A stretch of 12,690 nt of DNA, taken from assembly GCA_020861125.1 (NCBI GenBank), contig JAJBSZ010000465.1, forward strand, positions 1-12,690. Direction: 5' to 3'. Below, piece after piece: positions 7,265 through 12,690 of the stretch (positions are counted from its first letter, which is position 1; each line of letters starts with the position of its first letter). The DNA comes from Planctomycetota bacterium. GTDB lineage: Bacteria; Planctomycetota; SZUA-567. The notes beneath the pieces are model-generated. The model did no database searches and was not told where the DNA came from. It saw only the letters and a program-made list of their open reading frames with translations. Position numbers and translations under genes: made by a program.

Positions 7265-8593
7265 ATGAAACACCTCTTCAAGGGCGGGTGCCACCCGCCG
7301 GAAAACAAGGACGCCACCAAGGACATCCCGCTCCGGCCGGCGCCGCCGCCGCCGCTGGTGGCCGTGTCCTTTTCCCAGCATATCGGCAAACCGTCGACAC
7401 CCATGGTGAAAATTGGCGAGCGGGTGCTGCGCGGCCAGCGCATCGCCGACAGCCAGGGCTTCGTCTCCGCCCCGGCCCACGCCTCGGTGTCCGGGATTGC
7501 CAAAGGGGTTGTGCAGCTCCGGCATCCGCTGGGGTTTCTGGTGGACGCACTGAAGATCGAGAACGACGGCCTGGACGAATGGCATCCCGACGCGGTGCGG
7601 GAGCGCGACGTCGACGCCATGACCCCGGAGGAGATCCGCACCGCTGTTCAGGAGGCGGGTATCGTCGGTATGGGCGGCGCCACCTTTCCCACCCACGTCA
7701 AGCTGTCCCCGCCCAAAGAAAAGGCGATGGACACGCTGGTCCTGAACGGCGCCGAGTGCGAGCCCTACCTCACCGCCGACGATCGGCTGATGACGGAGCA
7801 CCCGGAGGAAATCCTGCGGGGCGCGGCGCTGGTGGCGAAGGCGGTCGGGGCAGGGCGGATCATCGTCGGCGTCGAAGACAACAAACCCCGGGCGATAGCG
7901 GCCCTGCGCGAAGCGGCGGCCCGGCACGACCTCACGGCGGAGATCGCACCCTTGCCGGTGATGTACCCGCAGGGGGCGGAAAAGCAGCTCATCTACGCTC
8001 TCCTCGGCCGCACCGTGCCGGCCGGCGGCCTGCCGATGGACGTGGGCGTCCTCGTCCACAACGTGGCGTCCATGTACGCCTGCTACGACGCCTGCCGGCA
8101 CGGCCATCCCCTGACCGAACGGGTGGTGACCGTCACCGGCCCGGGCGTATCCCGGCCCGCCAACCTCTGGGTCCGCATCGGCACCATGGCCCGGCACATT
8201 CTGGATGAATGCGGCTTCGACCCGGTGGCGACCCAGAAATTGATCGTCGGCGGCCCGATGATGGGTATGCCCATGCGCGACCTCGAATGGGCCACCGCCA
8301 AGGGCGGCAACGGCATCCTCTGCCTCACCGATCCGGCCGCCTATGCCTATCTCCCCTGCATCCGCTGCGCCCGTTGCGTCGACGCCTGCCCGATGGGCCT
8401 CCTGCCCTGCACCCTTTCCAACTACGGTGAGGCGGGCCTGCTGGCCGAGGCCGACGCGGCCAACGCCAAGGATTGCATCGAATGCGGCTGCTGCACCTAC
8501 GTCTGTCCGTCCAAGCGGCCCATCGTGCAGTGGGTCAGGATGGAAAAGGCGGAGATCAACCGGAAAGCCCAGGTGGCCGCGCTGGCGAAATAA
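7265..8593 (+). CDS. rnfC: Rnf complex subunit RnfC, NADH/FMN-binding peripheral subunit
   Basis: 442 residues, like clostridial RnfC and without the long repetitive C-terminus of the enterobacterial protein. RnfC is the cytoplasmic NAD+-reducing subunit. Family marks in order: the N-terminal region FKGGCHPPENK; a biotinyl-like segment (about 45-85, GERVLRGQRIAD through APAHASVSG); the nucleotide/FMN fold with GIVGMGGATFPTHVKL and LVLNGAECEPYLTADDRLM; VHNVASMYA; and two C-terminal [4Fe-4S] motifs, CIRCARCVDAC (C365, C368, C371, C375) and CIECGCCTYVC (C404, C407, C410, C414). ATG 7265 has AAGGAG 8 nt upstream. It lies 77 nt after rnfB, a gap holding the hairpin. NqrA lacks these clusters, so RnfC is clear. 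Confidence 0.97.
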   Translation: MKHLFKGGCHPPENKDATKDIPLRPAPPPPLVAVSFSQHIGKPSTPMVKIGERVLRGQRIADSQGFVSAPAHASVSGIAKGVVQLRHPLGFLVDALKIENDGLDEWHPDAVRERDVDAMTPEEIRTAVQEAGIVGMGGATFPTHVKLSPPKEKAMDTLVLNGAECEPYLTADDRLMTEHPEEILRGAALVAKAVGAGRIIVGVEDNKPRAIAALREAAARHDLTAEIAPLPVMYPQGAEKQLIYALLGRTVPAGGLPMDVGVLVHNVASMYACYDACRHGHPLTERVVTVTGPGVSRPANLWVRIGTMARHILDECGFDPVATQKLIVGGPMMGMPMRDLEWATAKGGNGILCLTDPAAYAYLPCIRCARCVDACPMGLLPCTLSNYGEAGLLAEADAANAKDCIECGCCTYVCPSKRPIVQWVRMEKAEINRKAQVAALAK

Positions 8594-8642
8594 ACGCCTC
8601 CGGCCGCGACCGGCGCCGCACCACGCGAGGAAAAACAAAACC

Positions 8643-9791
8643 ATGGCGGAAGAAGAAACGGTACTGTTCAACGTCAACAACTCGCCCCACGTCCGGCATC
8701 CGGACACGACGGCGGGGATCATGTTCTGGGTGTGCCTGGCGCTCCTGCCGGCCCTCGGCTGGAGCATCGTCGCCTTCGGCTGGCGTTCGGTCGTGGTGAT
8801 CGTCTCCGCCGCCGCCGCCTGTCTCGCGACGGAAACGCTGTGCCAATGGTGGCGGGGCCACCGCACCAGTATCGGCGACGGCAGCGCCCTGGTGACCGGG
8901 CTTCTCCTGGCCGCCGTCTGTCCCGCCAACCTGCCGTGGTGGGCGGCCGCCCTCGGCGGCGTCTTCGCCATCGGCATCGCCAAACAGGCCTTCGGGGGCC
9001 TCGGGCACAACATCTGGAACCCGGCCCTGCTGGCCCGGGCCTTCCTCCAGGTGAGCATGCCCGACCGGATGATGTCGGGAGAATGGCCCTTTCTCAGCGT
9101 TACCGGCGACTGGCTGCAAAACGCCCTCTACGACATGGGCGGCACCTTCGCCGAGATCGCCGATACCGCCGCCAGCGGCGTCGCCGCCGCCTCCGGGGTG
9201 GACGTCCTGACCGGCGCGACCGTCATGGCCCGGCTGCACGCGCCGGCCGCCCGGGAAGTGGTGGATGCCGCCGGCGCTGTCGCCTACGAACTGCCGGCGA
9301 TCTTCTCCCCCACCTGGTCGGAGATCCTCCAAACCTGGATCGGCTGCAACGAAGGCGGGGCGCTGGGGGAAGTGTCTGCGTTGTTCCTTATCATCGGCGG
9401 CGTGACGCTGATCGCCCGGAAGATCGTGAGTTGGGACATCCCGGTGTTTTTCATCGGCACCGTTGCCCTGCTTGGCTTCGTACTGCCGCATCCCTACCGC
9501 ATGGGCGACGCCACCGCCTACACCGGCTGGTTCCAGGGCCCGTGGCTGTTGCATCTGGGCGGCGGCGGCCTGATGCTCGGCGCCTTCTTCATGGCCACCG
9601 ACATGGTGACGAAACCACTCACCGCCACCGGCCGGCGGATATTCGCCATCGGCTGCGGCGCGATAACCATCCTGATCCGGCTGTTCGCCGGCTATCCGGA
9701 AGGGGTCTGCTACGCCATCCTCTTCATGAACACCTGCGTGCCGTTCATCGACGTCCTCACCCGACCCAAGGTGTTCGGCCGTTCGTCGTAA
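8643..9791 (+). CDS. rnfD: Rnf complex subunit RnfD, flavinylated membrane subunit
   Basis: 382 residues, a polytopic membrane protein homologous to NqrB. RnfD carries covalently bound FMN through the Thr of an [ST]GAT motif; here DVLTGATVMA gives T193 as the likely attachment site. Family marks are NNSPHVRHPDTTAGIMFWV at the N-terminus, IGDGSALVTGLLLAAVCPANLP, and FGGLGHNIWNPALLARAFL, then MLGAFFMATDMVTKPLT and the C-terminal AGYPEGVCYAILFMNTCVPFID. ATG 8643 has GAGG 12 nt upstream, somewhat far; the frame is open much earlier (8343) only because it overlaps rnfC. It is the last rnf gene: no rnfG follows, although RnfG is the usual neighbour and second flavoprotein. FMN attachment would need an ApbE-type flavin transferase, which is not in the window. 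Confidence 0.96.
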   Translation: MAEEETVLFNVNNSPHVRHPDTTAGIMFWVCLALLPALGWSIVAFGWRSVVVIVSAAAACLATETLCQWWRGHRTSIGDGSALVTGLLLAAVCPANLPWWAAALGGVFAIGIAKQAFGGLGHNIWNPALLARAFLQVSMPDRMMSGEWPFLSVTGDWLQNALYDMGGTFAEIADTAASGVAAASGVDVLTGATVMARLHAPAAREVVDAAGAVAYELPAIFSPTWSEILQTWIGCNEGGALGEVSALFLIIGGVTLIARKIVSWDIPVFFIGTVALLGFVLPHPYRMGDATAYTGWFQGPWLLHLGGGGLMLGAFFMATDMVTKPLTATGRRIFAIGCGAITILIRLFAGYPEGVCYAILFMNTCVPFIDVLTRPKVFGRSS

Positions 9792-10325
9792 CCCGGCGCG
9801 AGGTCCGCCGCTCCACTGCCCGAAGCCGGAACGCCAGCGCGGAAGTACCGGGTACTCTCAATCCTCATAAGCAAACCCCTCACCCCCTGATATACAGGGG
9901 GTGAGTGCGTTTCCCTAACCCATCTCGTTTTCTGCCCCTTTCTCCTCGGGCATAATCCGGCGATGAAACACCGTGGCAAGACCAACGCTGAGCTCAACAG
10001 CGAATTCATCGTCATAGCCTGGTGGTCCTCCCACCGATATCGGTGCTGATCCCATACTCTTCCTACAGGCTGGACCGGGCCGCCGGTACTCCCTTTTGGA
10101 CAGTTTCAGACAAGGGGTTTCCGCCATAATTCTAGAGGAAATTACCCTCATCGAACCCCGTCGCCGCCGGCCACGGGTCGGTAACAGAATCCGCAGTAAA
10201 CGGTTAGCTAATATTTCGCGGCGTCCCCAAGATTTTTTCTCTTTTCCGTACCGAGTGCGTGAACCGCACTAGGATCGCCTTATCTGGATGCCGAAGCATC
10301 CAACTCAGGCTGCAAAGGAGAGGAA
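9792..10325. other. 534-bp spacer after rnfD with inverted repeats and no secure gene
   Basis: This lies where rnfG would be expected. No frame shows RnfG features (TM helix plus an SGAT flavin site). A 78-codon minus-strand frame (10151 to 9915), or 70 codons from an inner ATG, has mixed composition (MGSAPISVGG, GYDDEFAVEL, RIMPEEKG) and ends 9 nt before the hairpin at 9879-9905. Its ribosome binding site is weak, its codons (AGG, GGA, ATA, TCA) are unlike the neighbouring genes, and I do not recognise it. Other structure: the 14-bp palindrome CACCGATATCGGTG (10032-10045), which competes with GGTGG/CCACC (10021-10025/10031-10035); ACCGG/CCGGT (10074-10078/10083-10087); AGTGCG/CGCACT (10254-10259/10265-10270); and GGATGC-CGAA-GCATCC (10286-10301). 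Confidence 0.5.
9879..9905 (+). terminator. Perfect 11-bp hairpin after rnfD, probable operon end
   Basis: CTCACCCCCTG (9879-9889), loop ATATA, CAGGGGGTGAG (9895-9905), starting 87 nt after the rnfD stop. The plus-strand tail TGCGTTTCCCT is only weakly T-rich, and so is the minus-strand tail, so terminator efficiency is uncertain. It is the strongest candidate for the end of the rnf transcript. Confidence 0.55.
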
Positions 10326-11183
10326 ATGACTCTGGACGTGGGAAAAAAGCTGTTTCTCGTGCTGGCGATGGTGGCGGTGGCCGGGGTGGGCTGGTGCCGG
10401 TCGCCGGCGGCGGATGTGCTGCTGCAGGAGGAGGTGAACGCCGATGCGGCCTTGCTGGCGGCGGTCCTCGACCAGGAAAACCCGCAGCAACTGCGGTTCG
10501 ACGCGGTGGAGAAGATCATCCGCCAGGCTCAGGGAGAAGACGGTGCGGAGCCGGCGGCATGGCTCCTGGCCCTGGCAAAAACCGCCGGCGCCCAGGTGGC
10601 GCTGCGTTCGCTGGCCATGCAGGGTTTGGTCCTGGCGGAGTGCGTTCCGGACGGGTTTGTCGCCTGGCTCGTGGACGATGCGGCGGCGGCGGACGACGAA
10701 ACCTGGCAGCTGGCCGCCGTGGATGCCCTGGGCGCCGTCATGCCCTGGGCGACGGAGGGCGAGCGGGCAAAGGCGGCCGCGTTTTTGCAGGAGGCGGCGG
10801 CTGGCGGCAGCCCCGCGTTGTCGGCCCTGGCCCTGTCTGTCGCTACCACTCTGGCCACGTCCGGGCTTCTGCCGGCCGACCTGCCGGGAGAAATTCTCGC
10901 CGCACAGCTGGCGGCGGGCGACCTGGACCCGGAGGTGGCGCTGGCCCTGGTGCACGCCGCGGTGGCGAGCGGCGACGACAGCCTGACGCCCCTCGTCCGC
11001 GGTCTGCTGGACGGCGACAGGTCCAGCGCCAGGCTGACCCTTTCCCTCATCGGCTTTTTGGGCGAAGTGGGGGACGAGGCGGACATCCCGCGCATCGAAG
11101 CCCTGGCGGCCGGCGAGATTCTCTATCAGGCGGCCGCGACGCGGGCGGTGGCGGCCATTCGTGATCGAACTTCTGACCAATAA
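10326..11183 (+). CDS. Exported Ala-rich helical protein, HEAT-repeat-like, function unknown
   Basis: 285 residues. An N-terminal signal peptide is visible (KK followed by LFLVLAMVAVAGVGW, about 7-24). The Cys after VGW does not fit a lipobox, because Trp is at -1, so a soluble periplasmic or secreted product is more likely than a lipoprotein. The rest is almost all alpha-helical with repeated units of about 35-40 residues, such as LRFDAVEKIIRQA, ALRSLAMQGLVLAE, WQLAAVDALGAVMPWA, LALVHAAVASGDD and ARLTLSLIGFLGEVGDEADI. The last of these is typical of HEAT/PBS-lyase repeats. I see no catalytic motif. ATG 10326 has AAGGAG 5 nt upstream. The gene is followed after 10 nt by the FN3-repeat gene, whose ribosome binding site overlaps this stop codon, so the two are co-transcribed and probably act together in the envelope. 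Confidence 0.8.
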   Translation: MTLDVGKKLFLVLAMVAVAGVGWCRSPAADVLLQEEVNADAALLAAVLDQENPQQLRFDAVEKIIRQAQGEDGAEPAAWLLALAKTAGAQVALRSLAMQGLVLAECVPDGFVAWLVDDAAAADDETWQLAAVDALGAVMPWATEGERAKAAAFLQEAAAGGSPALSALALSVATTLATSGLLPADLPGEILAAQLAAGDLDPEVALALVHAAVASGDDSLTPLVRGLLDGDRSSARLTLSLIGFLGEVGDEADIPRIEALAAGEILYQAAATRAVAAIRDRTSDQ

Positions 11184-11193
11184 GGATCTCACC

Positions 11194-12690
11194 ATGAAAT
11201 ATATCTTTGTCGCGTTATGCAGCCTGCTCCTAGCCGTGGCATGGAGCGAGGACACCGCGCCCCACCCCGCGGTGACCGGTATCACCTCCACGTACCAGGG
11301 CGGGCGAGTGGTGCAGGTGCGGTGGAACAACCCGGCCATCAGCGCGCAGCAACGTGTGGCGTGCGAAATATACCGGGACGGTGAGCTCGTCTACCGCGGC
11401 ATCCTGCGGGAAAACGACGAGGAAACCGACGGGGAGGTCTGGAGTGGCACCACCACCCAGACGTTCAAGGACACCCTGGCCCATCCCGGCAGCACCCACG
11501 AGTACACTGTTGTCTACCGTACCGAGGACGGGGTCGAGTCGTTGCCGGCATTGACAAGTGTGGCGTTGGCGTTGCCGGCTTTCTCCGGCCTCACTATTTC
11601 GTACGCCGGCGGCCGCAATGTGACGTTGAGTTTTCTCCTCGGGGTTAACTATTTTCCCGATCTCAAATACCGCGTCTACCGCGATGGCGAGAAGATCGGA
11701 GAAATGCCGTTCCGCGGTTCCGGCACGCTAGAAAATGGTAATACGTGGGACGGAACCGGATCGCGGCAATACTTTACTGACACCCAAGCCACGCCGGGTG
11801 AGTCCCACGAGTATCGGCTGGTCATGGACCTCTACCCGGGTTGCCCGTTAGTGGAGGGAGTCCTTGTTCTGGAAATTCCACTGCCGGCGGTTAGAAATCT
11901 TACTGTTGAGTACCGCGGCGGCCGCACGGTGCAAATCGCTCTTTACCGGACCATCAACACCTTCCCCGATTTGGTTTACGAAATTTATCGGGACGGCATT
12001 CTCGTCGGCTCCATGCCGCACGACACCGCGGGAACGGCGGAAAATGGCGATTACTGGACCAACGGGGGTTTGTGGCAGTATTTCAACGACACTCATGCCA
12101 CACCGGGCGCGACCCATGAATACCGGCTAGTGGCGAATTTGTACCCGGGCTGCCCATTGGTGGAGGAAATCCGGACGCTTGCCATTGCGTTGCCGGCATT
12201 CAGCAGCCTGGTTGGCGATTACCGTGGCGGTCGCACTGTACAAATAGCGTTTTACCGAACCATGAACACCTTTCCCGATCTGATTTACGAAATTTACCGG
12301 GACGGTGTCCTCGTCGGTGCAATGCCACATGATACCGCGGGAACGGCGGAGAACGGTGACTACTGGAGTAACGGAGGATTTTGGCAGTATTACAACGATA
12401 CCCATGCCACGCCTGGCGAGAACCATGAATACCGGGTGGTGGCAAATCTGTACTCAGGCGGACCGGTGGTGGAACAATTCCTGGAAGTACCGATTCCGCT
12501 ACCGGAATTTTCCAGTCTGTCATATGTGTATCGCGGCGGCCGGAGCGTTCAGTTCCAGTTCCTCAAGACAATGAACACCTTTCCCGATCTCGTTTACGAA
12601 ATATATCGTGACGGTGCGTTCGTCGGTTCTATGCCCCATGACACCTCGGGAACGGCGGAAAATGGGGATACGTGGAGCAACGGTGGCTCC
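11194..12690 (+). CDS. Exported fibronectin-III-like tandem repeat protein, C-terminus cut by window edge
   Basis: 499 codons are open from ATG 11194 to the window edge with no stop. A signal peptide (about 1-18, MKYIFVALCSLLLAVAWS) is followed by tandem FN3-like domains of exactly 103 residues each. Each has Y-x-GGR near its start (at 34, 137, 240, 343, 446), IYRDG or VYRDG in the middle, and HEYRLV or a variant near the end. From unit 2 on, a further motif is FPDL before the strand YEIYRDG. Such domains form beta sandwiches in secreted or surface proteins, often for binding or spacing; no enzyme domain is visible in the part seen. AAGGA (11182-11186) lies 7 nt upstream and overlaps the previous stop. 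The codons are less GC-biased than in the rnf genes. Real size and C-terminal anchor are unknown. Confidence 0.85.
   Translation, partial: MKYIFVALCSLLLAVAWSEDTAPHPAVTGITSTYQGGRVVQVRWNNPAISAQQRVACEIYRDGELVYRGILRENDEETDGEVWSGTTTQTFKDTLAHPGSTHEYTVVYRTEDGVESLPALTSVALALPAFSGLTISYAGGRNVTLSFLLGVNYFPDLKYRVYRDGEKIGEMPFRGSGTLENGNTWDGTGSRQYFTDTQATPGESHEYRLVMDLYPGCPLVEGVLVLEIPLPAVRNLTVEYRGGRTVQIALYRTINTFPDLVYEIYRDGILVGSMPHDTAGTAENGDYWTNGGLWQYFNDTHATPGATHEYRLVANLYPGCPLVEEIRTLAIALPAFSSLVGDYRGGRTVQIAFYRTMNTFPDLIYEIYRDGVLVGAMPHDTAGTAENGDYWSNGGFWQYYNDTHATPGENHEYRVVANLYSGGPVVEQFLEVPIPLPEFSSLSYVYRGGRSVQFQFLKTMNTFPDLVYEIYRDGAFVGSMPHDTSGTAENGDTWSNGGS
11266..12690 (+). repeat. In-frame tandem repeats of 309 bp (103 residues), four full units and one partial
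   Basis: Units start at 11266, 11575, 11884, 12193 and 12502 (residues P25, P128, P231, P334, P437). The period is constant although unit 1 is quite divergent. Units 3, 4 and 5 share long blocks such as MPHDT-GTAENGD and NTFPDL-YEIYRDG. Where they differ in DNA, most changes are at third codon positions. The array continues past the right edge. Confidence 0.95.

Noticed and set aside
7184..9058. 624-codon minus-strand open frame
   Set aside because: It is antisense to rnfC and rnfD, which have unmistakable motifs; its composition is typical of a shadow frame.
4968..9791. Na+-NQR rather than Rnf
   Set aside because: RnfB with multiple ferredoxin motifs and RnfC with two 4Fe-4S motifs are Rnf-specific, and there is no NqrF.
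10180..10325. Possible riboswitch (c-di-GMP type) upstream of the HEAT-like gene
   Set aside because: Two small perfect stems are present, but the conserved c-di-GMP-I core blocks (GGCAAACC and GCAAAGCC type) are absent.
9792..10325. Transposase or IS remnant in the spacer after rnfD
   Set aside because: No transposase motif in any frame, no terminal inverted repeats pairing the ends, and no flanking target duplication seen.
10259..11164. 301-codon plus-strand frame (GTG start) over the HEAT-like gene
   Set aside because: Gly/Arg-rich shadow of the real gene, which has a signal peptide and a strong ribosome binding site in another frame.

Overview
This is a GC-rich bacterial chromosomal window. 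It suggests a Gram-negative anaerobe: it has an ion-pumping Rnf ferredoxin:NAD+ oxidoreductase operon, secreted or periplasmic repeat proteins, and a membrane-anchored PP2C phosphatase. The fibronectin-III-like tandem repeat protein and the long, multi-cluster RnfB would fit the PVC group (Kiritimatiellota or Lentisphaerota) or a deltaproteobacterial-type anaerobe. That placement is a guess, because no phylogenetic marker is decisive here.

Layout. On the minus strand, 1-1882 is a sensor-type SpoIIE/RsbU-like phosphatase whose C-terminus runs off the left edge. Next, 2200-3564 (minus) is rimO, whose last codons and stop lie inside a hairpin-plus-T-tract terminator. A divergent regulatory region (about 3565-3949) has back-to-back sigma70-like promoters with overlapping -35 boxes. 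It separates rimO from a plus-strand XRE-family regulator with two helix-turn-helix-like segments (3950-4777), which ends in a strong terminator. The plus-strand rnf operon follows in the order rnfE-rnfA-rnfB-rnfC-rnfD (4968-9791), with strong GC-rich hairpins on both sides of rnfB. No rnfG is present, although a circular permutation of the clostridial order C-D-G-E-A-B would put it directly after rnfD. That place holds a 534-bp spacer with no convincing gene, unlike neighbouring codon use, and several inverted repeats including a perfect 11-bp stem. The window ends with a two-gene plus-strand unit: an exported Ala-rich helical (HEAT-like) protein (10326-11183) and, 10 nt later, an exported protein of exactly 103-residue FN3-like tandem repeats (11194 to beyond the right edge).

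How the genes fit together. The rnf products form one inner-membrane complex: RnfB receives electrons from ferredoxin, RnfA/RnfE hold the intramembrane [2Fe-2S] site, RnfD carries covalent FMN, and RnfC reduces NAD+. The XRE regulator is a plausible regulator of its own divergent promoter region, and possibly of rnf, but no sequence evidence links it to rnf beyond proximity. The phosphatase and rimO are unrelated housekeeping or signalling genes. The HEAT-like/FN3 pair probably forms an envelope or surface module of unknown function.

No tRNA, rRNA, CRISPR array, insertion sequence or attachment site was recognised.
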